From positions 310,001-374,000 of the forward strand of contig NZ_CP036261.1 of the NCBI RefSeq assembly GCF_007741475.1: DNA of 64,000 bases. Reading direction: 5' to 3'. The stretch comes from Rosistilla ulvae. GTDB lineage: Bacteria > Planctomycetota > Planctomycetia > Pirellulales > Pirellulaceae. How positions within the stretch are numbered: the stretch's first letter is position 1; each line of letters starts with the position of its first letter. Under the pieces are notes generated by a model. That model was not told where the DNA came from and did no database searches. It was given only the letters and a program-made list of their open reading frames with translations. Position numbers and translations under genes: made by a program. This document shows positions 25,416 to 35,283 of this stretch, piece by piece.

Positions 25416-26609
25416 TTACACGCCACTCGTCGTGTCGCAGGCCAACGCGATCGCCACGCGGCAGGCGTCCAGATAGTCATCGATTTCGAGCGTTTCATTG
25501 GCGGTGTGAATGTTCCGTTGGCCACAGCCCAAAGTGACCGCGGGGATGCCATGCTTGTAGAGCCAGTTGGCATCAAGACCGCCCCCTGCCAATTCGGTGT
25601 AGGGCTTGCGGCCTAATTGTTCGACAGCCGCCGCCGCCATGCGAACGCTGGGAGCGTCGTCGTCGATGCGGAACGAGTCGTAATCCAGATGCGAGCTGAA
25701 TTCGATCTGGCCGACCGAGCCATCGGCGGCGGTGACCTGCGTCGCAGCCCACTGGAAAGCCGATCGGATCTCGTCGACGATCCGCGTTCGCATCGCCGAA
25801 TCGTGGCTGCGAGCCTCGACGCGAAGATTGACTTCGGGAGTGACGACGTTGGTCGCCTGGCCACCTTGGATCACGCCGACGTTGCTGGTGCCGTGGCCCT
25901 CGGGTTTCTCGATGCGGCCGTGCCAGCCGTCGTTATGCAGGCGAGCGATCGCGAGACTTGCGATGGCGATCGCGCTGATCCCTTGTTCGGGAGCGACTCC
26001 GGCGTGGCTGGGACGTCCGGTGATCTTGATCTCCATCCGCTCGCCGCCGGTCGCACCGACTGTCAACTTGTCGACGGTGCCGCCATCGAAGTTGAAGGCC
26101 AAGCCGACGTCGCCGATCTTGCCGACGTCGAGGTTTCGCGCCCCCTGCAGACCGACTTCTTCTTGGATCAACCAACCGAAGACCAGCGGCGGATGGTCGC
26201 CTTTCAGTTTGAGCGCTTCGAGCGCCGCGGTCAGGATCGCAGCGCAGCCGGCACGATCGTCGGCCCCTAAGCCAGTCGCCGGATCGGTCGAGACGATCTG
26301 GTCCCCTGCGCGAGCCGGTTGAGCGCCTTCGCAGATCGGCACGGTGTCCATGTGTGCGGTCAACAGACGCGCCGGCAGGTCCGACTTGCCGGGCAGATGG
26401 AAGATCAGGTTGCCGACTTCACCCGCCAGCCGAGTTCGCGTGTTGGCATCGTCGTAGCTGAACTGAGCGATCGCGGCGCCGGCGTCGGTCAGTTCGGCGA
26501 TGATCGCTTCGGAGACCGCCGTCTCGCAGCCGCTGATGCCGGGGATCGCCATCAATCGGATCACGCGATCGACAGCTTGCTGGGTGTCCAATGGAATAGA
26601 TCTCGACAT
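25416..26609 (-). CDS. M20 family metallopeptidase (peptidase T-like)
   Basis: Dizinc aminopeptidase-type enzyme of 397 residues. Metal and catalytic motifs are present in order: TAHMDTVP (His and Asp ligands), GLGADDRAG, IQEEVGLQGA (catalytic Glu pair), then the dimerisation domain with GRPSHAG and a terminal region with CGQRNIHTANE supplying the last His. No signal peptide, so it is cytoplasmic and probably trims di/tripeptides. First gene of an operon with the ferredoxin and serine hydrolase. Confidence 0.92.
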   Translation of the reverse strand: MSRSIPLDTQQAVDRVIRLMAIPGISGCETAVSEAIIAELTDAGAAIAQFSYDDANTRTRLAGEVGNLIFHLPGKSDLPARLLTAHMDTVPICEGAQPARAGDQIVSTDPATGLGADDRAGCAAILTAALEALKLKGDHPPLVFGWLIQEEVGLQGARNLDVGKIGDVGLAFNFDGGTVDKLTVGATGGERMEIKITGRPSHAGVAPEQGISAIAIASLAIARLHNDGWHGRIEKPEGHGTSNVGVIQGGQATNVVTPEVNLRVEARSHDSAMRTRIVDEIRSAFQWAATQVTAADGSVGQIEFSSHLDYDSFRIDDDAPSVRMAAAAVEQLGRKPYTELAGGGLDANWLYKHGIPAVTLGCGQRNIHTANETLEIDDYLDACRVAIALACDTTSGV

Positions 26610-26716
26610 GGGATTCGCTTCTCGGTGGTTACGGGGTGATCGGCTATCGTCTGCAAGCTTTATCGATACACTAGGTCAGGTCGGCACGCCATCCCTTGCC
26701 CTTGAATTATGAAGCC

Positions 26717-27583
26717 GTGAACGCATCCGAATCTCCCAACCCGCCCTACTTCGATGTTCTGTTAGACCGGATCGCGGCGGGCGATCGCGAAGCGGTGACC
26801 GCGTTTGGGCGGCACGTTCACTGGGGGCTTTGGGATTCCCCCGGTGCCGCTGACGGAAGTGCCGCTGATTATCTGCAGGCGGCAGAGCGAATGTGTCAGC
26901 GGATCTGCGACGCCGCCAAGATCCAACCGCCCGCCCGGATCGCCGATGTCGGTTGCGGTTTCGGCGGCACGATCGCGAGCCTGAACGAGCGATACCAGTC
27001 GCTGGCGATGACGGGGATCAACATCGATCCGCGGCAATTGCAGCGGGCTGCAGAACAGGTGGTCCCGGCGGCGGACAACCAGATCCAGTGGACTTGTGCC
27101 GACGCGGCGTCGCTGCCACTGGACGATGCAGCGTTTGATGCCGTGCTGGCTGTCGAGTGTATCTTTCACTTCGATCGGCCTCGCTTCTTTGCCGAAGCGT
27201 CGCGAATCCTGCGACCCGGCGGCGTGCTGAGCCTTTCCGATTTTGTCCCTCAGCCGCAGATGGCTGACTTCATGACGGGCGGCGCCGGTGCGATGAGCGA
27301 AGCGATCCGCTGGACCTACGGCGATGTCGACATGTCGTGCAGCCTCGATGGATACGAACAACTCGCCGCCGAAAACGGGATGCGGTTGTTGGCTTGCGAG
27401 GACGTGACCGAGCAGACTCTGCCAACCTACGACTTCTTATGCGAAGGAGCGCAGCGTTGGCACGACCGCCATCACGCCGAGCTGTTCCTGCAAGCGACGG
27501 GTTGGCTGCGCAAAGCGTCTCGCAAGAAATTGATCCGCTATCTGATCTTGAGCTTCGAGAAGCTAGGCGATCGGAGCTGCTGA
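26717..27583 (+). CDS. SAM-dependent methyltransferase
   Basis: Class I methyltransferase of 288 residues. Motif I is IADVGCGFGGT, followed by GINIDPRQLQ (motif post-I), DAASLPLDDAAFDAV and ECIFHF, then LRPGGVLSLSDF: the UbiE/sterol/tocopherol-type layout for small lipophilic substrates. The exact start is uncertain (GTG 26717 or TTG 26696); neither has a clear ribosome binding site. Its last 21 bases overlap the 3' end of the opposing fatty-acid desaturase gene. A lipid or fatty-acid substrate is possible but only by context. Confidence 0.85.
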   Translation: MNASESPNPPYFDVLLDRIAAGDREAVTAFGRHVHWGLWDSPGAADGSAADYLQAAERMCQRICDAAKIQPPARIADVGCGFGGTIASLNERYQSLAMTGINIDPRQLQRAAEQVVPAADNQIQWTCADAASLPLDDAAFDAVLAVECIFHFDRPRFFAEASRILRPGGVLSLSDFVPQPQMADFMTGGAGAMSEAIRWTYGDVDMSCSLDGYEQLAAENGMRLLACEDVTEQTLPTYDFLCEGAQRWHDRHHAELFLQATGWLRKASRKKLIRYLILSFEKLGDRSC

Positions 27584-28618
27584 TTCGTCCGGCGGGTTGG
27601 GCGTCATCAGTTCGCGGATCACGCCGACGTAGGTCTTCGTGACGTGTGCGTGCTCGCAGAACTCATCGTCCTGCATCAGTTCGTCGTGCAATTTGGAGAG
27701 GTTGCATCCGGGGACCGACGGGAACAGATGATGTTCCAGGTGATAGTTGACGCCGTAGGGTGCGATCATGATCCGCTCGAAAAGGCTTGGCAGCACGGTC
27801 CGCGTGGCGTTCAGTTCGTGAGTCTGCCGCGTACCTAGATGCTCCGCCGTCGCGCGGACGCGGTTGATCAGATTCAGCAGCGTGATCCCAGAGAAGAGAT
27901 AAAGCGCCATCAGCGAAAGCGCGATGCGTGGCGAAACTTTGATCGCCACGGCGAATCCGGAATAGACGACGATCATCGACGCCACATACAGCACGCGAGC
28001 TCGCATCGGGAACGCGGCGTCGACAGGCCGATACAAATGGTTCCACGGCGCCCAGTATTTGAAGAGGATCCAACTGCGGTGCGCGTTGATCCCCAGCAGG
28101 CTGCGGAGCATCGTGACAAAACATCCCCAACGGGTCTTGGGCCATTCAAACCATTCCTGTTCTTCGCGCTGAGCCGCGAGATCTTGATCCTCTTCGGTGT
28201 TGGCAAACCGATGGTGACGGAAGTGTGTCCGGCGATATAGCGTGGTGCTCATCCCGATCGGGAAAGCGATAAACAGATCGCTGACGACGTCGTTGACGCT
28301 GCGGTTTTTGTACAGCAGGTAATGGACTCCATCGTGCAGCATCACGCCCAACGCCTGCATCCGGCTGGCGACGACAAACGCCGCGACCAGGTAGACCGCC
28401 CAGTGGCCGCTGTAACCGGCGGCGAACATCGCGGCGATCATCAGCGACCAATGGAGCAATAGATAGCCGGTCGTTCGCCAACCGTTGACGTCCGATAGGG
28501 CTCGCACGCTTTCGATGTGCCGCGTTCGCGAGAAGCGGGGCAGCGGCAGTTCGCTCTCATCGGTCGCGGGCCGATTGCCATCGGCTGCATCGTTCAGGAT
28601 CTGATCAACGGTTCTCAT
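27563..28618 (-). CDS. Fatty acid desaturase, membrane-bound
   Basis: Diiron membrane desaturase of 351 residues. The His boxes appear in order: HDGVH, HFRHH and HLEHH. Hydrophobic pairs of helices lie between them (GYLLLHWSLMIAAMFAAGY; VLYVASMIVVYSGFAVAI). ATG 28618 is the first start fitting the family; the longer upstream frame is unsupported. It introduces double bonds, or hydroxyl groups, into acyl chains, using a ferredoxin or cytochrome as donor. It overlaps the opposing methyltransferase tail to tail. Confidence 0.92.
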   Translation of the reverse strand: MRTVDQILNDAADGNRPATDESELPLPRFSRTRHIESVRALSDVNGWRTTGYLLLHWSLMIAAMFAAGYSGHWAVYLVAAFVVASRMQALGVMLHDGVHYLLYKNRSVNDVVSDLFIAFPIGMSTTLYRRTHFRHHRFANTEEDQDLAAQREEQEWFEWPKTRWGCFVTMLRSLLGINAHRSWILFKYWAPWNHLYRPVDAAFPMRARVLYVASMIVVYSGFAVAIKVSPRIALSLMALYLFSGITLLNLINRVRATAEHLGTRQTHELNATRTVLPSLFERIMIAPYGVNYHLEHHLFPSVPGCNLSKLHDELMQDDEFCEHAHVTKTYVGVIRELMTPNPPDESAAPIA

Positions 28619-29084
28619 CGGCTCCGGTGGGGCGAGCCCCTGCAAATTGGAAGTCCTGTGTCGGAGATGGGGTGGGGAGTTGCTAGCTTCCCACCCTTTT
28701 AGTTTAGCTTGCTCGATCGATCGGCAATTGCAAGCGGCAAACAACGGTGCAGTTAAGTTTTTCAAGCTGGAACGCCATATGAAACGGTAACCCGAAGCGT
28801 AAGCGAGGAATTCCCGGTGCCATTCGCTTACGCGTCGGGTTGCCAATAATCCCTAATCTCGAGCCGCGATTTGCTCTGGCGGCAAACCGTCGAGGGGCTG
28901 GATTTATTCGCTGAGCCCTCTCTCGGTCGCCCAAGCCGAGAGAGGTGACGCGCCCCCGCATTTGCGAATTTGTGTCGGCCGTGGTACCGAAAGGCCGAAA
29001 AATGATGCAACCGGCGAGAAACACCCGTAAAATGGATTCTCCGCCTTCCCGCCCCAATCCATCCACTCAGGAGTTCGCAGTCGC
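28619..29084. other. Intergenic with palindromic repeat
   Basis: About 465 bases between divergent desaturase and DUF3500 genes. Apart from the inverted repeat at 28786-28844 I see no gene; the frames across it look random. Confidence 0.55.
28786..28844. repeat. Inverted repeat, AGCGTAAGCGA family
   Basis: GGTAACCCGAAGCGTAAGCG and its near-complement TTCGCTTACGCGTCGGGTTG form a 21 bp imperfect stem with a 16-base loop. The AGCG(T/C)AAGCGAG core recurs at 45.5-45.7 kb. Confidence 0.8.
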
Positions 29085-30047
29085 ATGACCAGGCAACCCA
29101 ACGCCATCGATCGTCGCTCGTTTGTTCGAATCGCTAGCGCCGCCACCGTTGCGGTCCCCTTGGCTGGCTCGATCGCTCGGTTTGCTCACGGTGCCCCGGC
29201 GGCGCGTCAGCCTGCTGAAAGCGCCGTCGGCGAACTCTACGCTTCACTGTCCGAGGCGCAGCGCGGCGAGATCTGCTTCGACTTCAATCACTCCAAGCGA
29301 AGCGAGATCAGCGCCAACTGGCACGTCACCAAACACAAGATCGGCGACACTTTCTACAGCGACAAGCAACGCGATCTGATCGACCGCGTGATCCGCGGCG
29401 TGACTAGCGAAGATGGCTACGAAAGGTTCCAGCGACAGATGACCTCCGACCACCAAGGGGTCCACAATTATGCGATCGCGATTTTTGGCGATCCATCGAC
29501 CGATCAGTTTCAGTGGGAACTGACAGGTCGCCACCTGACGATGCGAGCCGACGGGAACAGCGTCCCCGGCGCTGCCTTTGGCGGACCGTTGGTCTACGGC
29601 CACGGTGTCGGCAACCCGAAACGCAGTCTATTCGGATACCAGACAGCTGTCGCCAACGAGGTTTTCAAGTCGCTGGATGCCGACCAAGCCAAGGCGGCTC
29701 TGCTGGAAGGCTTCCCCGGTGAGTGGGAGGTCGAGCTGCAGGGGAGCGAAGGGAAATTCGAAGGTGTTGCTGTCGCGGATCTCTCCGGCGAACAAAAGCA
29801 GCTTGTCGAGCAGACACTGCGAACGATCATCGCTCCCTACCGTGAGACCGACGTCGAAGAAGCGATGTCGATCCTGAACACCAACGGTGGCGTCGATCAG
29901 TTGCGAATGGCCTTCTATCAAGACGAGGACCTATTAAACGACAAGGTCTGGGATCTGTGGCGAATCGAAGGCCCGAACTTGGTTTGCCATTTCCGCGGCG
30001 CACCTCATGTTCACGCCTACATCAACATCGGCGTCAAGAAGGCTTAA
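29085..30047 (+). CDS. DUF3500 family secreted protein
   Basis: A 320-residue protein with a Tat signal (DRRSFVRIASAATVAVPL, cleavage near AHGAPA). The body matches the DUF3500 pattern: HNYAIAIFGDPSTDQFQWEL, TGRHLTMRADGN and a terminal RIEGPNLVCHFRGAPHVHAYI. The function of the family is not known; conserved His residues in the last segment suggest metal binding. It is monocistronic, with a hairpin terminator directly downstream. Confidence 0.85.
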   Translation: MTRQPNAIDRRSFVRIASAATVAVPLAGSIARFAHGAPAARQPAESAVGELYASLSEAQRGEICFDFNHSKRSEISANWHVTKHKIGDTFYSDKQRDLIDRVIRGVTSEDGYERFQRQMTSDHQGVHNYAIAIFGDPSTDQFQWELTGRHLTMRADGNSVPGAAFGGPLVYGHGVGNPKRSLFGYQTAVANEVFKSLDADQAKAALLEGFPGEWEVELQGSEGKFEGVAVADLSGEQKQLVEQTLRTIIAPYRETDVEEAMSILNTNGGVDQLRMAFYQDEDLLNDKVWDLWRIEGPNLVCHFRGAPHVHAYINIGVKKA

Positions 30048-30062
30048 GCGATCGACGGGGAA

Positions 30063-30089
30063 CGAAGCCGCTCGGCAAGAGCGGCTTCG
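30063..30089. terminator. Bidirectional hairpin between DUF3500 gene and phoU
   Basis: CGAAGCCGCTC, five-base loop, GAGCGGCTTCG: perfect 11 bp stem. It separates converging genes and can serve both. Confidence 0.75.
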
Positions 30090-30134
30090 CCCGGCAGGCG
30101 TTTTACCTGGCAGGCGCTCTAGCCGGCAGACGTT

Positions 30135-30860
30135 CTAACTGCCGCTGTCAGGGCGCGGCGTGCTGCGGCCGTGCTCTTCCGGCTTGTGGCGAATGATCTC
30201 TCCCTCGACCAGGAAGACAACATCTTCGGAGATATTTTCGGCGAGGTCGGCGATCCGTTCCAGATGGCGGGCGGCGCTGAAGCAGTGCAGGGCCGGTTCG
30301 ACCGAATCGGGATCGCGTTTCATGATCTCGCGCAGTTCCTGGATCAGGCTGCGATTCAATTCGTCGACTCGCTCGTCGGAACGCATCACACTGAAAGCCA
30401 GCGAAGTGTTGGTTTCGACGAACGAATCAAGCGCTCGGCTGACCATCGTCGTCGCTTCGCTGACCATTGTTTCGAAGTCGTCGGGGATCGGGAACAGCGG
30501 GAAATGTGTCAACGCCTTCGCTCGTTCGGCGATATTGCAAGCCAGATCGGCCATCCGCTCCAGGTCGCTGTTGACCTTGATCACCGTCGTGGTCCAGCGC
30601 AAGTCGCTGGCGACCGGTTGGTGCAGGGCCAGCAGATTCAGGCAGTCATCTTCGATCGCCACCTCGCGCTGGTCGACGATCTCGTCGGACTTGATCACTT
30701 CGTCGGCCAAGTTGATGTCGCGTTGGTACAGCGATCGAACCGATTTATTGATCATCTGTTCGACGATCCCAAACAGCGACAGCAGGTCGGATTGCAGGCG
30801 ATCGAGACTGCGTTGCAGGTGCCGAGATCGGCGGAGCTCATTCTTCAGTTCGTCCGACAC
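30135..30860 (-). CDS. phoU: Phosphate transport regulator PhoU
   Basis: A 241-residue, all-helical PhoU protein with two copies of the three-helix repeat. Metal-binding acidic motifs are visible in LERMADLACNIAERA and LERIADLAENISEDV. PhoU restrains Pst uptake and Pho signalling. It is the last gene of the pst operon, 75 bases after pstB; no phoB/phoR is in the window. Confidence 0.95.
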   Translation of the reverse strand: MSDELKNELRRSRHLQRSLDRLQSDLLSLFGIVEQMINKSVRSLYQRDINLADEVIKSDEIVDQREVAIEDDCLNLLALHQPVASDLRWTTTVIKVNSDLERMADLACNIAERAKALTHFPLFPIPDDFETMVSEATTMVSRALDSFVETNTSLAFSVMRSDERVDELNRSLIQELREIMKRDPDSVEPALHCFSAARHLERIADLAENISEDVVFLVEGEIIRHKPEEHGRSTPRPDSGS

Positions 30861-30935
30861 GTTATTAACCTTAGGTTGGCAAGAGGATCGATAGCGTCAG
30901 GAATTGCGTGAGCCGACAGCGATATGGCGTCGGGC

Positions 30936-31769
30936 TTATCCAAATTTGCCGCTGACGTAGTCTTCGGTCTGTTTGTTCGATGGTTTGGTGAAGACCTGCG
31001 TCGTCGACCCCAATTCGATCAGCTTGCCCTCGAAGAAGAAGGCTGTCTGGTCGCTGCACCGCGAGGCTTGCTGCATGTTGTGGGTCACGATCACGATCGT
31101 GTATTGTTCGCGCAGTTCGTAGATCAGATCTTCGATCGCCAGCGTGCTCGCCGGATCCAGCGCCGAACAGGGCTCATCCATCAACAGCACTTCGGGGCCC
31201 GTCGCGATCGCTCGAGCAATGCACAGCCGTTGTTGCTGGCCGCCGGACAAACCGAAGGCGGGCCCATTGAGCCGATCTTTGACTTCGTTCCAAACGGCGG
31301 CTTTGCGGAGCGCCCATTCGACAAGTTCTTCGAGTTCGCTGCGAGAGATCCGCATGTGCAACCGCGGCCCGAAGGCGACGTTTTCAAAGATCGTCTTGGG
31401 GAATGGATTGGGCTTCTGGAACACGATCCCAATCCGCCGGCGAAGGTCGACGACATCGGTGCGATCCGACAGCAGATCCAGGTCGCCCATCTGCAGCGAT
31501 CCGCTGGCGCGAGCGATCGCAACGGTGTCGTTCATGCGATTGATCCATCGCAAAAACGTACTCTTGCCGCAACCGCTGGGGCCGATGAACGCAGTCACTC
31601 GATTTCGGGGGATCTGCAGCGAGAGATCGTGCAACGCCTGAAAATCGCCGTACCAGGCGTTGAAGTTATGGGTGCTGATCGCGGCTTCGGCGCTTTCGTC
31701 AGGCGACTGGTTTGCGTCATTGGCCATCGCAGGTGTCACTCGATTGGTTTTAATTGCGGCTTCAGACAT
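30936..31769 (-). CDS. pstB: Phosphate ABC transporter ATP-binding protein PstB
   Basis: ATPase subunit of the high-affinity phosphate importer, about 277 residues. Walker [11 protein letters not shown]-loop FQKPNPFP (typical of PstB), signature LSGGQQQR, Walker [13 protein letters not shown] and switch His THNMQQ are all present. ATG 31769 and an internal ATG 31727 are both possible; neither has a strong ribosome binding site. Confidence 0.96.
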   Translation of the reverse strand: MSEAAIKTNRVTPAMANDANQSPDESAEAAISTHNFNAWYGDFQALHDLSLQIPRNRVTAFIGPSGCGKSTFLRWINRMNDTVAIARASGSLQMGDLDLLSDRTDVVDLRRRIGIVFQKPNPFPKTIFENVAFGPRLHMRISRSELEELVEWALRKAAVWNEVKDRLNGPAFGLSGGQQQRLCIARAIATGPEVLLMDEPCSALDPASTLAIEDLIYELREQYTIVIVTHNMQQASRCSDQTAFFFEGKLIELGSTTQVFTKPSNKQTEDYVSGKFG

Positions 31770-31831
31770 TAAAAATGCAGTGTAGGTTGGGGCCCTGTTC
31801 GTCGACTGTTCGCAACGATCGCCGATCGTGA

Positions 31832-33049
31832 TCAACGCGACGCGAACTTCTTTTCTGCCCAGTAGCGAAGCAAGATAGCGATCGAATTCATCGTCAACAG
31901 CAGGCACAGCAGGACGATAATCGCCGTCGCCGAAAGCTCCCAGAATCCAGGGTTATCGTCGCGGGCCCAATTATAAATTGTGATCGGCATCGCGGCGGCA
32001 TTGTCCATCAAATTTTCGGGTGCATTTCGCTTGCCGACCACGCCCCCCATCACCGCCAGCAGCGGCGCAGCTTCCCCCACAGCGCGGCTCATCGCCAATA
32101 TCGCCCCGGTCATGATTCCCGGAATCGAAGCGGGCAACACAATCGTGCGGACCATCTGCCAACGGGTGCACCCCAGCCCAAGGCCGGCGTCGCGCATCGT
32201 ATCGGGAACCGCGCGGATCGATTCCTGCGAGGAGATGATAACGATCGGCAGCACGACCAGCGCTAGCGTAAGACCAGCCGACAGGACGCTCTTGTGGAAC
32301 GGCAGTCGCAGGTAATGCCAAGGGTGTTTGGCAAAGATGCTGGCTTTGGATCCGCGGTAAACAGTCTGTCCCAATACCGTCGGGTCGGTTGGTTTAGTTG
32401 CCCCGCGATCGATCACGTTGAGTGTGAAATCACCGCCGTCGGGATAACGCGCAGCGATCGGTTCTTCGATCTTCAGCACGCGAAGTGTTTTGTCGGTGAC
32501 GGGAATCCAGACGAACGTCTTGGCGGCAGTTCGCACCTGGTAATAACGCTGTGCACCAAACTCCAAGTCGGCCGCCTTGTTGGCTTCGTAGGTTCCAAAC
32601 AGGCCAAACATGTAGACAAACGCGGTTAGCCCAAGGATGCCGTAGACGATCGATGGCACGCCGGCGAGGTTGGTGATGTTCAATTGCACCAGGTTGTGCA
32701 GGACCGCCAGGGCCTTGTTGCGCGGCTTGAACTCTTCTAAGAAGATCGCCGTGCCGATCCCGATCGGCAGCGCCGCGGCGCCACAGATCAAACAGATCAC
32801 GATCGATCCGATGATCGCTGGCCAGAGCCCCGAGCCGTCGGGGTTGTCGTCGCGATGGACGCCCGTCAGGAAGTCCCAGGAGAGTTGGTCGACACCGCGA
32901 ACGAAGACCGTCGTCAACAAGACGATCAGGATCACGACAGCCTGAACGGCGACCAACATGCAAACGACGCGAAAGATGGCACTGATCGTGTGCCGGTTCT
33001 TGGCGCGTCGTGGGTCGACCGCGGGAACTTGGTAATCGCCTTGGCTCAT
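31832..33049 (-). CDS. pstA: Phosphate ABC transporter permease PstA, long form
   Basis: Inner-membrane permease of 405 residues, about 110 longer than the usual PstA. TM helices follow a Lys/Arg-rich N-terminus, and the EAA-like loop ([16 protein letters not shown]) and [20 protein letters not shown] are typical. An extra hydrophilic segment of roughly 100 residues (about 155-265, rich in charged residues and containing VWIPVTDK) sits between two membrane helices. Its start overlaps the pstC stop by four bases. Confidence 0.94.
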   Translation of the reverse strand: MSQGDYQVPAVDPRRAKNRHTISAIFRVVCMLVAVQAVVILIVLLTTVFVRGVDQLSWDFLTGVHRDDNPDGSGLWPAIIGSIVICLICGAAALPIGIGTAIFLEEFKPRNKALAVLHNLVQLNITNLAGVPSIVYGILGLTAFVYMFGLFGTYEANKAADLEFGAQRYYQVRTAAKTFVWIPVTDKTLRVLKIEEPIAARYPDGGDFTLNVIDRGATKPTDPTVLGQTVYRGSKASIFAKHPWHYLRLPFHKSVLSAGLTLALVVLPIVIISSQESIRAVPDTMRDAGLGLGCTRWQMVRTIVLPASIPGIMTGAILAMSRAVGEAAPLLAVMGGVVGKRNAPENLMDNAAAMPITIYNWARDDNPGFWELSATAIIVLLCLLLTMNSIAILLRYWAEKKFASR

Positions 33050-34002
33050 TCGTAGGCCTCACGGTATCGGCGGCGGACGAACTGACCAATCAATGTCGTG
33101 ATGAACGTCAACAAGAAGAGGGTCAGGGCGACGGCGTAGATCGAATAGTAAGCGATCGTGCCGGGGATCACGTCTTCGCTCTGGAAGACCTCGACGATAA
33201 ATCCGGTCATCGTTTGCGAGGGACCACGAGGGTCCACCGTAAACGTGGGAATCGAACCGGCGGCGAGAGCGACGATCATCGTTTCGCCGATCGCGCGGGC
33301 AAAGGCCAACAGGAAAGCGGACACGATTCCCGACATCGCCGCGGGGATCACCACCTTCACGACGCTATCGAATCGCGTGCCGCCAAGCCCATAAGCTGCC
33401 TCGCGAAGACCGCGGGGGACGGCTTGCAGAGCGTCTTCGGCTAGCGAGCTGACCAGCGGCAAGCAGAGGATGCCGACAGCGATCCCCGCCGCCATGGCGT
33501 TGTAGGGCTTGAAGCCGAGCGGTTCGAGCAGCGACGGCGTGATCACGACGACGGCAAAATATCCCAACACGACGGTTGGCATACCGGCCAATATTTCAAG
33601 CACCGGTTTCAGGATCGCGCGGACCCAACGCGGTGCGTATTCACTTAAATAGACAGCCGTTGTCAGCCCCAACGGGATCGCGATCGCCATCGCGATCAAC
33701 GTGATCCGAAGAGTCCCCAGCAACAGCGGCCAGATTCCATATTTGTAATCGGCTTCGTTTTTCGACCGGCCGATCGTCCATTCGGTCCCCAGCAGGAAAT
33801 CGCCGAGGTCGATCCGCGAAAAGAATCCAAACGATTCGGTTAGCAAAATCGTGACGATGCCGACGGTGGTTGCGATCGAAAGCGTAGCGCACAGAGTCAG
33901 CAGAGAGACGACAAACGTTTGGTTTCGCTTGCTCGTTGCACTGGGCCGCATGCGTCGCTTCCGCAACGCACTGGGCAGTTCGACGGGTGTTCCACTCGAC
34001 AC
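33046..34002 (-). CDS. pstC: Phosphate ABC transporter permease PstC
   Basis: Permease subunit of 318 residues, normal length. TM1 follows a basic N-terminus (SKRNQTFVVSLL). Typical PstC segments are present: EWTIGRSKNEADYKYGIWPL, ILAGMPTVVLGYFAV, and the EAA loop GLREAAYGLGGTRFDS followed by FARAIGETMIVA. It starts two bases after the pstS stop and overlaps pstA. Confidence 0.95.
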   Translation of the reverse strand: MSSGTPVELPSALRKRRMRPSATSKRNQTFVVSLLTLCATLSIATTVGIVTILLTESFGFFSRIDLGDFLLGTEWTIGRSKNEADYKYGIWPLLLGTLRITLIAMAIAIPLGLTTAVYLSEYAPRWVRAILKPVLEILAGMPTVVLGYFAVVVITPSLLEPLGFKPYNAMAAGIAVGILCLPLVSSLAEDALQAVPRGLREAAYGLGGTRFDSVVKVVIPAAMSGIVSAFLLAFARAIGETMIVALAAGSIPTFTVDPRGPSQTMTGFIVEVFQSEDVIPGTIAYYSIYAVALTLFLLTFITTLIGQFVRRRYREAYE

Positions 34003-34004
34003 AA

Positions 34005-35090
34005 TTACTTTTTCAAATTCTCAGGCTTAAAGACGTTGATAATCGAACCCTCGCGTTTTTCACCTTCAGCCGTCAGGTAATGGGTTCCTGCAACGCGGTT
34101 TTCTATGTTCTGCGTGGCGGCAGTATAGACGCTTTCGGGAAGCGGTACATAGTTCGCAGCGGCGACAATTTCGCGAATGTTCGTCATGTACGATTCAACG
34201 AAGGTTTCCACCTCGACCTTGTCCAACGATTCGGCGTTCAAGTAGATGAACAGCGGACGGCTGAAAGGGGCATACTCCCCCGATTCGATAGTTTCCGCTG
34301 TCGGCAAAACAGCATCCCCGGTTGGGTTGACGATTGGCACCGCCTGCAGGTCGTTCTTGTTGCGTTCGTAATACGAATAACCGAAGTAGCCGATCGCAAA
34401 TTCATCGCCAGCGACGCCGCGAACCAGGATGTTGTCGTCTTCGTTTAAGTTGATCTGATTGTCATCGCGAAGCGAACCCTCTTTGCCGATCACAACTTCG
34501 CTGAAATAGTCGTACGTGCCGGAACCTGTTCCTGGCGAGAAGATCGAGATCTTCTTGTCGGGCCATTGTGGGTCGATCTCTTTCCAAGTCTTGGCCGCAT
34601 CCCCCGAGCGGAAAATCTTCTTCAGCTGGTCGACGGTCAGCGATTTGACAAACGTGTTTTTAGGATGCACGGCGATCGTCAAACCATCGTACGCGACGGG
34701 AACTTCGATGAATTCCAGGCCGCTTTCTTTGCAACCGTCGAGTTCCTTCTGCTTGATCGGACGCGACGCGTCTTGAATGTCGGTCTCCTTCTTGACGAAC
34801 GACTTGAATCCGTTGCTGGTCCCTTCCCCAGTGATCGAGATCGTAACGTCGGGGTGTTGTTCGTTGAAGCGTTCTTTGGCTTGCGTGGAGATCGGCGAGA
34901 CAGTGCTCGATCCCTCGACGGCGATCTTGCCGGTCAACTGCGAAACGGCCGCGACGGGCTCGCCATCGGAAACGTCGGGACCACCTGTGCCGGAGTCCCC
35001 GCCCGACTTACTGGAACCGCATCCCGCCAGAGACAGGAAGCCAATGCACAACATTGTCGGGATGATCGTTCTGCCAAATGTCTGTTTCAT
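34005..35090 (-). CDS. pstS: Phosphate-binding lipoprotein PstS
   Basis: Periplasmic phosphate-binding component of 361 residues. The lipobox LAGC (Cys near residue 25) is followed by a Gly/Ser linker, so it is lipid-anchored. Ligand-loop motifs include VEGSSTVSPIS and SITGEGTSNGF, then SPGTGSGTYDYF. It heads the operon pstS-pstC-pstA-pstB-phoU. I found no convincing Pho box upstream, though the planctomycete consensus is not known to me. Confidence 0.96.
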   Translation of the reverse strand: MKQTFGRTIIPTMLCIGFLSLAGCGSSKSGGDSGTGGPDVSDGEPVAAVSQLTGKIAVEGSSTVSPISTQAKERFNEQHPDVTISITGEGTSNGFKSFVKKETDIQDASRPIKQKELDGCKESGLEFIEVPVAYDGLTIAVHPKNTFVKSLTVDQLKKIFRSGDAAKTWKEIDPQWPDKKISIFSPGTGSGTYDYFSEVVIGKEGSLRDDNQINLNEDDNILVRGVAGDEFAIGYFGYSYYERNKNDLQAVPIVNPTGDAVLPTAETIESGEYAPFSRPLFIYLNAESLDKVEVETFVESYMTNIREIVAAANYVPLPESVYTAATQNIENRVAGTHYLTAEGEKREGSIINVFKPENLKK

Positions 35091-35283
35091 CGTTTGTTCT
35101 TTCAGCTTTCTGGGAGGTTGTGGAGGTGACGTTTTTCAGGTTTTCGTCGAGGCAAATCGCATTGAACTTTACACCCTTCGCCCCCTGGAAAGCACCCGTC
35201 GCTGCGCTAATTTTGCATGAAGGGGAGCCGCCGTTAGTGGTGGCGCCCACGCCATTAGGGCTGCGGCGGGGCCGGCGACCTCG

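Noticed and set aside
35091-35283. Pho box upstream of pstS
   Set aside because: I looked for CTGTCAT-like direct repeats and saw none convincing.
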